Below, one piece after another: positions 41,506 to 51,612 of a stretch of DNA of 64,000 nucleotides. Location of the stretch: contig NZ_CP092519.1 of the NCBI RefSeq assembly GCF_022430525.1, positions 310,001 through 374,000 on the forward strand, read 5' to 3'. Every line of letters begins with the position of its first letter. The first letter of the stretch is position 1. The notes under the pieces are model-generated. The model had not been told where the DNA came from and ran no database searches. It saw only the letters and a list, made by a program, of their open reading frames with translations. Source of the stretch: Cetobacterium somerae. Its GTDB lineage: Bacteria > Fusobacteriota > Fusobacteriia > Fusobacteriales > Fusobacteriaceae. Position numbers and translations under genes: made by a program.

Positions 41506-44500
41506 GTAAAAAGTTAAAGAGTTTTCACAAGCTCTTTTTTATAATATTTTTTTCTTTTTTATTCTCTTCAATTGTTGAAAGTGGAAACACACCTGATCTT
41601 CCAGATAGAATAGCACCAGAGCTAGAAAAAATAGAGGCACTTCCTAGAAGGACAAAGCCAGCTGAGTTAAATATAGAAGTTACAAAGATAAAAAGTGAAC
41701 CTTTAGAAGATGTATATATAGATAGGAAAAATAAAAATATATACGTAGACTTTTCTAAAAAAAGAGAGCAAGCTCTTAAAGGAGTTAAAGATACTGAAGA
41801 TTTAGAAAAAAAATATAATTTAATAGTGAGCGAAAGTGTTCAAGGTGATAGTGAAGTAAATGGAAGAAGTAAAATCAAAAATAAAAGTAATTCACAAGTT
41901 ATGAGTTATGAAGTAGTTGAATATCAAGGAAAAAAAGTTTTGAAAATACCATATGAAAATGAACCAGAGAAATTTTATATATCAGTTCAGGAAAACGGAA
42001 GTGGAAAGCTTATAAAAGTATACGGGGTGGATATTGAAAAAGCTCGCAATGTAGAAAAGCAAGTTATTGAAAGAAAAGAAGCAACAGTTACATATTTGAA
42101 TGGATATCATAGAGAATGGATAACACTTAATAGCAATGGAAGTATAAATGGTAATGGAGTAGAATTAACTAAAGAGAACTTTACATCTGGAAATATAACA
42201 GGATTTAATTATGGATGTACATCAATTAAACATAATCATAATATTTTAGTAGGTATAGAGAATAATACACCTGTTCAAATACCTGAAAGTTTGGGAGCAA
42301 ATTATAGCGATAGATATATATCAATTGGAGAAATGCAAATATTTATGAGAATTTCATGTAATGGGGATTATATACAATTTTATATAAGTAAATTACCAAC
42401 GAATAAAAAAACTTACAAACTTAAAATCCTTTATACAAATACAACTGGTCAAATAAAAGAGCACACCCTAAATCTAACTGAAGGTTATCTTGAACAATTG
42501 ATGACAATTACAAATTCGTTGAGTGATATTATAATACAAGATGTTGAAAATATTACACAAGATATTTATACTTTTGGCAATGTGAGTTTAGAACAAACTA
42601 GTCAAACAGTTCTATACGATCAAGCATTTCCTGTAATAGGATTAGGTCCTGAATTAGAAATAAATAGAGATGGATGGAGAGCTGAAACTTATAATCCTAA
42701 CGAAAAAAGAACCATTTCTATTATAGATAGTTTTAAAGATGGAAATAACAATATTTTAAATGCAAATTTATATTTTACAGATATAAATCCAAATGGTGGC
42801 ACTTTATTAGAGAGGTCGACACAAGTAGGAAAAAAAGAGATAACAGCAATGGGTAGTCATAAGCTTAATACTAAAGAGAAAATAGGTGGAAATCTTGTTG
42901 CAGAAATAAATTTGGATGAACTAAAAACTATTCTTAGTAATTTTAGAAGTGTCAATTCAACGGAACTTACACTTTCATCTTCAAAACCAGTGGGAGAACA
43001 ACTAACTTTTGCAGGCGGACAATATACCTATAGTTATACTTGGGGTAAATATTTATACTATTATTTAGCTAATCAACCTAAAGTATTTAAAAAAAGTGTA
43101 AAATATCCAAATATAAAAATAGTAAAGCCACAAATAACTGAAAACTCGCAATTAGAAATCAATAAGACTCTTAATACAAATAATTATATAGTCTTTAATG
43201 CTAATGGTATAAATCCAGAAGTAGGAGTAGTTTGTCCGATACCTGGAACTAGAAGTTTGAAGTCTTTACATTTTAATGGGACATATACTTTAAATAATGG
43301 TAATAAAATAGATATTGACGCTACAGGAAACTCAGTGATAAATACAATAAATATTTTTAATGGATTGAACACTTTAAATTTAGAAATTAAATATGAAGGC
43401 AGATATCCTAAGATAAAAATATTAAATAAACCTATGGCAGGAATTTATAAATTAAACATAAAACATTATGAACCAAGTGGATTAGAAAGATTAAACTACA
43501 ATTTAGATATAGTTATTAAAGAAAATTTTACTAAAGAAAGATTAGCAACAATAACTTATTTAAAGGGATATGATAGATTAATGTTAGATAAACAAGGATT
43601 TGAAAAAATTAATTTTGATACATGGGGAAACCCAAATGTAAATACAAGTACCAATGAATATATAAAAGTTGATATAGATGGAGAATTTATATCAGGATTA
43701 ACTGGGGGTAGTACTGTAAAAATAAAAAATAAAAATGGAGAATTAATAAAAGAAGTTAGTGGTATTGAAAAAGAGATAGACTTAGGAGAGGTGAAACTAT
43801 TTTTTAGTAATCAGGGGTTCTTTAGTTTACAAATGAAAACAGTAGAAAATCAAAAAATATTTGAATACATAATTGAACATTATAATAATAACGAATTGGA
43901 GTTAAAAGATAAATTAAATATAAAATCTATTCAAGAAAACGTTATTGATAGAGAAGCTACGTTAAATTATAAAGAGGGATATGACCACTATTTTGTAAAA
44001 AAAGTAGACATAGACTCTCAAGGACAAATTACACCAGGGATACCAGTAGAATTAATAAGAGATAACTTTCCTAGTGGGTTTATAACAGGTTTAAATACGT
44101 CTCCTGCAAATGATTATGAGATAAAAGTGAAAATAATAAGATTGAATTTAGATGGGACTGATTATATCCCAAGAGAAGAGAAAGTAGGAGGAATAGAAGA
44201 ATCTCTAATAATGAATGATTTTGATTTAACAGTGGGAAAAAATGGTATGTCTGTTATAGTTAAGAACTTAAATAATTCTAATAGTTATAAATATAGAATA
44301 GAACAGTATATAGAAGTTGGTGGAATAAGAGTATTAAAAAATAAAGATATTTTGAATATAAGAAGTAAAAATATAAATAAGGAGTTTGAAGTAACATGGA
44401 ATATGAAAGATATAATTATTATTCCAGATCCAAATGGAGATCCAAATAAAACAAAAATTGAATATCCAGATAATTGGGTAAAAATAACTCAATTAGTAGA

Positions 44501-47500
44501 TGATAAGAAAAAATTTCCAATAATTGGAATTAATCAAGTTTTAGGAGAAATGCAAAATATTTGGAGTCTAGAAACACAAACTCCTTTAAATCCAATTAAC
44601 CATAAACCTTTTGCAAGTTTAGCTATTACTTCATCAAATGGAAGTAATATAAAAGTTCCTATAAATATAAGAGAAACACCATTTCAAAAAGCAGAAAAAT
44701 TTTTAGTTTATGATCGTGGAGATATGACAAATAGAAATACAGCTGTTGGAGCGTACACACCTTTAAATTCTTTAAATATTTCACCTTTAAATAATGAAGT
44801 CCAAGTAGATTTTGAAATGATTTTTGAAAATATTCCAACAAGTCAAATGGAAGCTATATTAAAGTATGCAAAAGAAAAATTTGAACAAGGACAAACTAAA
44901 GTAGAAATACCATACTTAGATTCTAAAAATTTTCATAAAATATTAGCTATAAGAGGTCTACAAGAAAGTACTGAGTCAAATCAAATTAAGTATAGAGTAA
45001 ATAATAGTAATATTTTAACTTATGGAATTATAGATTTTCCAAAAATCTATGTAATTAAAGATGAAAATATGATAGAGAGTAATACAGCTACATTGAATTT
45101 TAAAAATCCAGTACCTAAATCAAATAGAGATATATCAGGAACATTTGATATAAAAAATGGAACTATAGAACCAAATAATTTGCCAGAATATAATCATCCT
45201 AGTTCTTTAATTGTTGAAGGATTGACATCTTCTTGGCATGGAGTTGCAAATATTCCAGAATATCATAAAATAAAAATATATTCAGGAACAGATATAGGAG
45301 AGGGGATAACTCCAGAAGCGGAGTTTATGACGACAGAAAATGGAGAAATAAAAGGAGTTCATACAATAAAAACAAAAAATAATAAATATGTTTTTATGAA
45401 AGGTAAAAATACATCATTAGCTGTTGGAGTTTTAGAATGGAATTTTATGGAAGTATTGGAAGAAGTTATAACTTTAGTACATTATAATAATGTGGGAAGA
45501 ATAATTGCAAAAGATACCTATAAAATGAATATAGAAGAGTTTTTACCTAAAAAATATTTAGATGTTACAAACTCTACTCTTATAAATAAAATAGATGTAA
45601 ATAAAACTTTAAAGGTAACAGTTGATGCAAGACAAGATTTTATAGAGTTAGGAAGTCTTAAATTGGAAAATTATCAAAAGGACATAACAAAAACAGTAGA
45701 AGATACAAAAGGAATAAAAATAGAGGCTTTATCAAAGGAAATAACTTTATCAACAACTTCAGATAATGTATTTTTAAAAGGTAATTTAAAGTATGATAAT
45801 GGAAATAAAGATATATCAAATCCCAATGAGAGCGCTAACTTAAGATTTGTATTATCTCAAGAATCTATAGATAATATAGAAAATTTGATAGGAAAAACAT
45901 TTTCGTTAATGACTCCCCTAGAATTAATAAAAATTAGTGGTGGGAAAAAAAATGAGGTCCTTTTAAATAATCTAATCATAACTTTAAGTAATGCTCAAAG
46001 TGGAAATTTATCAAGTATGACTTATATATCAACAGTTACAAATTTAAAAGTTAAAGATATAGATAGTGTAATTGCTACTAATAAAACTAAATTTGATTTA
46101 GATGGACAAATGACTTTAAGGCAAATTAATAGTGGACAAGGAAATTCAGTTCCAGCAATAGCTATTGGTAATTATACTGTATGGAAATTTGGAGTTGATG
46201 GAATAGCAAAAAGAGATAGAAGTAATTCTAGAACGAATAGAACAGAGTTAAAAGTTCAATATGAAATAGTTGGAAGTAATCCAGTGAAAAAGATAGAAGT
46301 TTTTCCAGAATTAACTAAATCAAAAACAAAAGCAACTCAAGATAATTTAAACTATAATAGGCCAATAAAATTATATATAGAGAAAAATTCTGATGATAAA
46401 ATTTTAACAGCAGTATCATATGCTGAGTACAGAGATACTATGAGTGAAAGAATAACAACAGGTTTAACTTTAAATATTCCGATAGAACAATTAAAAGTCA
46501 TAAAAAATGAATTAAAAAATATAAAAGGAGATATTATAGAAATAAAGCCGATAGGAGAAAATGCTAAAATAGCATATATTCATGGAAGAGATATTGGAGG
46601 AAGTGGAGTTTCAACCAATGGAAATACATTATCATTACCTACAGATACAAATATTACGAGTAGATATATAGAGGAGTTACTTCCAAGTATATTCGTAGAT
46701 AAAGAAAAATTAAATAAAAATTTAGAGATTAATCTTTTACCAACATATCCTTTAAAAGATGAACAAGAAAAAATTATTTTTAAAAGTACAGAACCTCCAT
46801 TTTATTCAGCTGGGAAAGTAATAATAAATCCTACTAATGATAATAGAGTAATAGAAGGATTAAATTATCAACATAAAATCAAATTAACTTTACCAGGAGG
46901 TGAAATAAAGGAATATACTACTTCACTTGATGGATCGATAACTATAAAAGAGATTATAGAAAAAAATGCTAAAAGTATAACTTTAAATATAGATTATAAA
47001 TCAGGAAATGAAGTGCATGTTTGGGTGACAAATAGAAATGGAATACAATATTATGATTTAGTTTTACAGCATATAGATCCTTCTGGAGATATTAGAAGAA
47101 CAACAAATCTTAGAATTAATTCTGGATTAGAAGGTTCGACTTCAATAAAGCAAGGTGAGGTGGACTTAACTATTAGTTCAAGATATAATCCAATAGATGG
47201 TCAATTAAATAGTGAACCTATTTTAATAACTAAAGATGGAATAAAGTATCAAACAGAGGTTCTAGATTTAAAGCTTTTAAATGGTGATTATCCTGTTGAA
47301 CTAAAAGTTGGACAAAAGGCGTATATACGAAGTACAGAGATCTTGGAAAATAATTATACAACAATTACTTTAGGTAAAGGAACTAAAATTAAAGCAAAAA
47401 GGGAAGCTAATGGAGATTTGAAAATTAAACCTATCTATTGGAATTATAATGTAGAAGACGAGTTTGTATTAGAATATAAAACAGAAGATACATTGACTAA

Positions 47501-47891
47501 TCAATATAAGTTTAATGTAAAATGTCCTGAGTTCTTTATAGCATCATCTGGAGTTTTAGATTTTGGAAAGTTATATAAATTTGGAAGCCCCCAAGATAAA
47601 ACAGTTACAACAAATATAGATCTACATTATAATACGAATGTAATTGCTGAATATTCTTTGGATATTTCTCAAGGAAAGTTAAATATAGGAGCTGAAATTT
47701 TTGAAAATTATCTATACTTAGATGATAATAAAACTTTATTAGTTAAAGATTTATTTTTAGGAGAAGAATTAGGAAAAGAAACTACAAAAAGAATACTTCC
47801 TTTAACGGGGACAATCCATGGTCCAAGTATTCTAAAAGCATCAGAGGGAAAATATGAAAAAACTATACAAATTTTAATTCATTTAAAATAG
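41502..47891 (+). CDS. Very large putative tip adhesin / terminal pilus subunit
   Basis: 2129 residues with a signal peptide (about 10-30). Three copies of a module of the type ATVTYLNGYHREW, ATITYLKGYDRLM and ATLNYKEGYDHYF (near residues 194, 682 and 819) show internal duplication. The middle is Asn/Ile/Lys-rich and beta-rich without recognisable enzymatic motifs. The last 110 residues resemble a pilin domain: SSGVLDFGKLYKFG, TTNIDLHYNTNVIAEYSLDIS and a C-terminal GKYEKTIQILIHL strand. It would therefore be held by a chaperone and incorporated by the usher at the tip. CFA/CS1 tip adhesins are about 360 residues, so this one would be about six times larger. It ends the riboswitch-led operon and is followed by a terminator. 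Function is inferred from layout. Confidence 0.6.
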   Translation: MSKKLKSFHKLFFIIFFSFLFSSIVESGNTPDLPDRIAPELEKIEALPRRTKPAELNIEVTKIKSEPLEDVYIDRKNKNIYVDFSKKREQALKGVKDTEDLEKKYNLIVSESVQGDSEVNGRSKIKNKSNSQVMSYEVVEYQGKKVLKIPYENEPEKFYISVQENGSGKLIKVYGVDIEKARNVEKQVIERKEATVTYLNGYHREWITLNSNGSINGNGVELTKENFTSGNITGFNYGCTSIKHNHNILVGIENNTPVQIPESLGANYSDRYISIGEMQIFMRISCNGDYIQFYISKLPTNKKTYKLKILYTNTTGQIKEHTLNLTEGYLEQLMTITNSLSDIIIQDVENITQDIYTFGNVSLEQTSQTVLYDQAFPVIGLGPELEINRDGWRAETYNPNEKRTISIIDSFKDGNNNILNANLYFTDINPNGGTLLERSTQVGKKEITAMGSHKLNTKEKIGGNLVAEINLDELKTILSNFRSVNSTELTLSSSKPVGEQLTFAGGQYTYSYTWGKYLYYYLANQPKVFKKSVKYPNIKIVKPQITENSQLEINKTLNTNNYIVFNANGINPEVGVVCPIPGTRSLKSLHFNGTYTLNNGNKIDIDATGNSVINTINIFNGLNTLNLEIKYEGRYPKIKILNKPMAGIYKLNIKHYEPSGLERLNYNLDIVIKENFTKERLATITYLKGYDRLMLDKQGFEKINFDTWGNPNVNTSTNEYIKVDIDGEFISGLTGGSTVKIKNKNGELIKEVSGIEKEIDLGEVKLFFSNQGFFSLQMKTVENQKIFEYIIEHYNNNELELKDKLNIKSIQENVIDREATLNYKEGYDHYFVKKVDIDSQGQITPGIPVELIRDNFPSGFITGLNTSPANDYEIKVKIIRLNLDGTDYIPREEKVGGIEESLIMNDFDLTVGKNGMSVIVKNLNNSNSYKYRIEQYIEVGGIRVLKNKDILNIRSKNINKEFEVTWNMKDIIIIPDPNGDPNKTKIEYPDNWVKITQLVDDKKKFPIIGINQVLGEMQNIWSLETQTPLNPINHKPFASLAITSSNGSNIKVPINIRETPFQKAEKFLVYDRGDMTNRNTAVGAYTPLNSLNISPLNNEVQVDFEMIFENIPTSQMEAILKYAKEKFEQGQTKVEIPYLDSKNFHKILAIRGLQESTESNQIKYRVNNSNILTYGIIDFPKIYVIKDENMIESNTATLNFKNPVPKSNRDISGTFDIKNGTIEPNNLPEYNHPSSLIVEGLTSSWHGVANIPEYHKIKIYSGTDIGEGITPEAEFMTTENGEIKGVHTIKTKNNKYVFMKGKNTSLAVGVLEWNFMEVLEEVITLVHYNNVGRIIAKDTYKMNIEEFLPKKYLDVTNSTLINKIDVNKTLKVTVDARQDFIELGSLKLENYQKDITKTVEDTKGIKIEALSKEITLSTTSDNVFLKGNLKYDNGNKDISNPNESANLRFVLSQESIDNIENLIGKTFSLMTPLELIKISGGKKNEVLLNNLIITLSNAQSGNLSSMTYISTVTNLKVKDIDSVIATNKTKFDLDGQMTLRQINSGQGNSVPAIAIGNYTVWKFGVDGIAKRDRSNSRTNRTELKVQYEIVGSNPVKKIEVFPELTKSKTKATQDNLNYNRPIKLYIEKNSDDKILTAVSYAEYRDTMSERITTGLTLNIPIEQLKVIKNELKNIKGDIIEIKPIGENAKIAYIHGRDIGGSGVSTNGNTLSLPTDTNITSRYIEELLPSIFVDKEKLNKNLEINLLPTYPLKDEQEKIIFKSTEPPFYSAGKVIINPTNDNRVIEGLNYQHKIKLTLPGGEIKEYTTSLDGSITIKEIIEKNAKSITLNIDYKSGNEVHVWVTNRNGIQYYDLVLQHIDPSGDIRRTTNLRINSGLEGSTSIKQGEVDLTISSRYNPIDGQLNSEPILITKDGIKYQTEVLDLKLLNGDYPVELKVGQKAYIRSTEILENNYTTITLGKGTKIKAKREANGDLKIKPIYWNYNVEDEFVLEYKTEDTLTNQYKFNVKCPEFFIASSGVLDFGKLYKFGSPQDKTVTTNIDLHYNTNVIAEYSLDISQGKLNIGAEIFENYLYLDDNKTLLVKDLFLGEELGKETTKRILPLTGTIHGPSILKASEGKYEKTIQILIHLK

Positions 47892-47908
47892 AATAATAAT
47901 AAAAAAAT

Positions 47909-47957
47909 AGTACTATAGAATAAGTGGAAATGTTCTATTAGTACTTTTTTTATTTTT
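47909..47957 (+). terminator. Terminator at the end of the pilus operon
   Basis: AGTACTATAGAA with TTCTATTAGTACT (one bulged T) and a T run. A shallow A/T-rich stretch to 48035 holds the ribosome-binding site of the next gene; no convincing promoter was found there. Confidence 0.75.
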
Positions 47958-48043
47958 TTATAAAACTTTTTTTAATAAAAAGGAACGAAAAGAAAACGGT
48001 TGAAGAAACATTTAAATAAAAAAATTAAAGAGGGGTGAAGTTA

Positions 48044-51000
48044 ATGAGAGATAAAAGATACTTAAAAAAGATATTATTTTTATCAGCTTTTCTTATTGTA
48101 GTACGGAGTGTTTACACAGAAGAAAAGGTGGATAACCAAATTATTTTAAAAGAAATTTCCACAAATACTGATGTTCAAGTTGATTTAGATAAACCATACG
48201 AAGAACAAAATTTAATCACACCAGGTAAAATAATTTTAAAAAATAACGGGGGATATATTTATTCCATAGTCGATCCAATTCCAAGAGAACCCAAGCTTTC
48301 AATAAAAGCAAATAAAAAACAAAATATAGACTCTGAGAGAGTCGAGTTTTTTATGTATACAAATTATCAAGAGATTATAAAAAAATGGGAGATATTGGTT
48401 TATGATGAAGAAGATATTCATAAACTTGATCCAATAACAAAATTAGAAGGAACAGAAATTATTTTAAATAAACCCATAGTTTTTGAATATTCTAAAGAGA
48501 AAATAAAAGAGGGAGATAAGTATTTTTATACTTTAAAAGTTTATGATAAAGATGGTCGTTTTGATCAAACAGATATTTATCCATTAGAGTTTGTATCTCC
48601 TATTAATTCAAATAAAAGTGTAGATATAGCAAATAGTATTTATGGAGACGATGGAGTAGTTACAAGAAATATTCAACTTAAAGGCTCTAAAGTAAGAGTT
48701 TATGGAAAAGACTTGCAAGGAGTTCAGAAGTTATCTATAAATAGTCAGCCGGTAAATTTAGATTATAAGGGAGATTTTGCATATGAATATTATACTGACA
48801 TGATAGGAGATTTAAATTTGCCTGTCTTAATGACAGATATAGAGGGAAATGAATATAACTATGGAATGGATATATATCTTCCATCAAGTTATAGTTTTGC
48901 AGTAGGAATAGCTGATTTATTTGTAGGTAAAAATTATGTCTCTGGTAGTGATGCAATTCTTCAAGATAACTATAAATATGATGAAAACGTATTTTCTTCT
49001 GGTAGATTAGCTTTTTATTATAAGAAAGTATGGGAAGATTATAGATTAACAGCTCAAGCGGACACTTGGGAACAAGAGACTAAATATTTATTTAAAGGAT
49101 TCTCTAAAAGAAGACCAAGAGATTTATTCGAAAAATTAGAAAGAGATGATATTGAATTTAATTTAGGAGACGAGTCAACGTATTATAAAGATACTGATAC
49201 TGCAGGTAAGTTTTATGTGAAATTAGAAAAACAAAAGTCTAGTATTTTATGGGGAAGCTTTAATACTGGATTTACAGGTAATTATTATGCAGACTATGAT
49301 AGAAGTTTGTATGGTCTTCAAGGTTTATATAACAGTAATCAATCCACCAAATTTGGAGATACAAGGACTCAAGCAAATATTTTTGTAAGTGAACCAGAGA
49401 CACTTTTTACAAGAGATGAATTTAGAGGAACAGGAGGAAGTGTTTATTTTTTAAGTTTTCAAGATATAGTTACGGGTAGTGCTAAAGTGAAGGTTCAAGT
49501 AACTGATGGAAGGACAGGTAGAATTTTAAGAGAGATAGTTTTACAAGATGGAAGAGATTATGATGTAAATGAACTTCAAGGTAGAGTTATTTTAAAGAAT
49601 CCTTTACCATCGATAATTGCTACAACAGAAGGAGGAGTAATAAAGGATGAACCTTATTACGGAGATAATGTAAATTTAGTTGTAGATTATGAATTTTATT
49701 CTGGAGATACAGACTTTGCAAAAACAACTTACGGAGTTAGAGGGAAATCGTGGATAACAGATAATGTTGCAATTGGAGGAACATTAGTATCAGAATCTAG
49801 GGGAGATGAGTTACAAGACTATGAATTACAAGGTGTAGATGTAACTTTAAGAAAAACAGATAATACATTTATGAGATTTGAATATGCTCATTCGAAAGGA
49901 ACTCAAGCTTTAGTGAATAATTTTTCTTTTAATGGTGGTTATGATTCGTTTTTAGATAGAGATAAATATGAAGAGATTATAAGTAATCCTATGAAATATT
50001 TTAACAATATATCAGGAGATGCATACTCTGTATCAGGAGAAATAGCTTTTAAAGATTTTAGTAGAAAATTTGATGATAGAGATAGTGGAACTTTTTGGTA
50101 TAACAGAAAAGATAAAGGATTTTCAACAGCGGGCTTCTCAAATAGTAGCGAACACGATGATTATGGATTTACAAGTAAGTTTCAATTGACAGATAAATGG
50201 GATATTGGATTTGGAGCAAATAAGTTTAAAGAAAACGATTCAGATTTGTATACAGGATACCCAATATCACTAGAAGAAGATAGAATAAATACAACTATAG
50301 GATATCAATACACAGAAAAATTAAAGTTATCCGCTGAAATTGAATATTTAAAAAATAAAGAAAATGGGGTAGAAGACTTAGATAATCTTAAGGAAGAAGC
50401 AGTATTAGCAGGAGTTAGAGCGGATTATGAGTTTCAGCCTAACAGAACAATATATGGAATAGTTCAAACTGCAATCTGGGATGAAAATTATGGAGCAAAT
50501 AATATTTATACTTTAGGGACAGATTTAAGAGTAACAGATAAATTTAAATTAAATGCAGAAGGTAGTACAGGAAACAAAGGTAATGGTGTTGAAATATTAG
50601 GAACATATGACTTTACTCCAGAGCATAGTCTTTATATGGGATATGCATTAGATGATAATGATGACTTTGGATCAAATTATGGCCAAGAACATACATTCAC
50701 AATTGGACAGAAATTCTTGTATGATGAAAAGACATCTATGTATCATGAAAATCAATTTTTAAAAGACAATGTTGGGAAAGGTGTTCTACAATCTTATGGA
50801 GTAGATTATACATATTCTGAAGATATGACAATTGGAGCATTAATTCAAGATGGTGATTTAGAAACTTATGATGGAAATTTATCAAGAACGTCTGTAAGTC
50901 TTTATAGTAGATATTATAAGAGAGATTTTATGATAAAAAATAAACTTGAATTTGGAAAAGATAGAGGTGCAGGAATGTCAGCTGATAGATGGGCTACGAT

Positions 51001-51598
51001 AAATAGAGGAAAGTTAATATTAAGTGATGAATATACTTTATTTGGAGAATTTAACTATTTATATAGAGATGCAAAAATAGAAAAAGATGACAGATCAATT
51101 GAAACAGGATTGGGATTAGGATATAGACCTATTTGGAATGATAGATTAAATCTTATAGGAAAGTATGAATATGTACAAAATATTGGGGTTAATAATCAAT
51201 TCAATGCAACAAATGATACTAAAGCTCATATCTTATCTTTAGAAGGAATATATGAATTAACTCAAAGGCTTGATATTGGTGGGAAATATGCATTCCGTAC
51301 AGAAGAACTTCGTGCAGGTAGAGGAGAGGGTGATTGGTTTAATTCGAAACTGGATTTATATGCAGTTAGATTAAATTATGAGGTTATTAAAAGTTGGTAT
51401 GCTTTTGGAGAATATCATCTATTAAGAGATATAGAGGATAATTCATATGAACATGGTGCAATTTTAGGAGTTTATAAAGAAGTTCAACAGAATTTGAAAG
51501 TTGGAGTAGGATATAACTTTACTAAATTCGATGATGATTTAAGTGACTTAGACTATAATGCTAAAGGTTGGTTTATTAACATTATAGGTAAATTCTAA
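48044..51598 (+). CDS. Large outer-membrane beta-barrel protein linked to the giant repeat protein
   Basis: The start is the ATG at 48044, behind AGAGGGG; an in-frame GTG at 48035 overlaps that site. The product has 1184 residues with a signal sequence. Residues 25-290 are beta-sandwich-like. Residues 440-560 contain FRGTGGSVYFLSFQDIVTGSAKVKVQVTDGRTGRI and GRDYDVNELQGRVIL, a pattern I associate with outer-membrane partners of DUF11/SdrD-type repeat proteins (from memory, not verified). The rest alternates hydrophobic and polar residues as in a barrel of many strands, and the last residue is Phe (IIGKF), as required for BAM insertion. The giant repeat gene begins 14 bases after its stop, so the pair is co-expressed. 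A role in export or anchoring of that protein is inference. Confidence 0.65.
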   Translation: MRDKRYLKKILFLSAFLIVVRSVYTEEKVDNQIILKEISTNTDVQVDLDKPYEEQNLITPGKIILKNNGGYIYSIVDPIPREPKLSIKANKKQNIDSERVEFFMYTNYQEIIKKWEILVYDEEDIHKLDPITKLEGTEIILNKPIVFEYSKEKIKEGDKYFYTLKVYDKDGRFDQTDIYPLEFVSPINSNKSVDIANSIYGDDGVVTRNIQLKGSKVRVYGKDLQGVQKLSINSQPVNLDYKGDFAYEYYTDMIGDLNLPVLMTDIEGNEYNYGMDIYLPSSYSFAVGIADLFVGKNYVSGSDAILQDNYKYDENVFSSGRLAFYYKKVWEDYRLTAQADTWEQETKYLFKGFSKRRPRDLFEKLERDDIEFNLGDESTYYKDTDTAGKFYVKLEKQKSSILWGSFNTGFTGNYYADYDRSLYGLQGLYNSNQSTKFGDTRTQANIFVSEPETLFTRDEFRGTGGSVYFLSFQDIVTGSAKVKVQVTDGRTGRILREIVLQDGRDYDVNELQGRVILKNPLPSIIATTEGGVIKDEPYYGDNVNLVVDYEFYSGDTDFAKTTYGVRGKSWITDNVAIGGTLVSESRGDELQDYELQGVDVTLRKTDNTFMRFEYAHSKGTQALVNNFSFNGGYDSFLDRDKYEEIISNPMKYFNNISGDAYSVSGEIAFKDFSRKFDDRDSGTFWYNRKDKGFSTAGFSNSSEHDDYGFTSKFQLTDKWDIGFGANKFKENDSDLYTGYPISLEEDRINTTIGYQYTEKLKLSAEIEYLKNKENGVEDLDNLKEEAVLAGVRADYEFQPNRTIYGIVQTAIWDENYGANNIYTLGTDLRVTDKFKLNAEGSTGNKGNGVEILGTYDFTPEHSLYMGYALDDNDDFGSNYGQEHTFTIGQKFLYDEKTSMYHENQFLKDNVGKGVLQSYGVDYTYSEDMTIGALIQDGDLETYDGNLSRTSVSLYSRYYKRDFMIKNKLEFGKDRGAGMSADRWATINRGKLILSDEYTLFGEFNYLYRDAKIEKDDRSIETGLGLGYRPIWNDRLNLIGKYEYVQNIGVNNQFNATNDTKAHILSLEGIYELTQRLDIGGKYAFRTEELRAGRGEGDWFNSKLDLYAVRLNYEVIKSWYAFGEYHLLRDIEDNSYEHGAILGVYKEVQQNLKVGVGYNFTKFDDDLSDLDYNAKGWFINIIGKF

Positions 51599-51612
51599 AG
51601 AGGGAGGTTATT

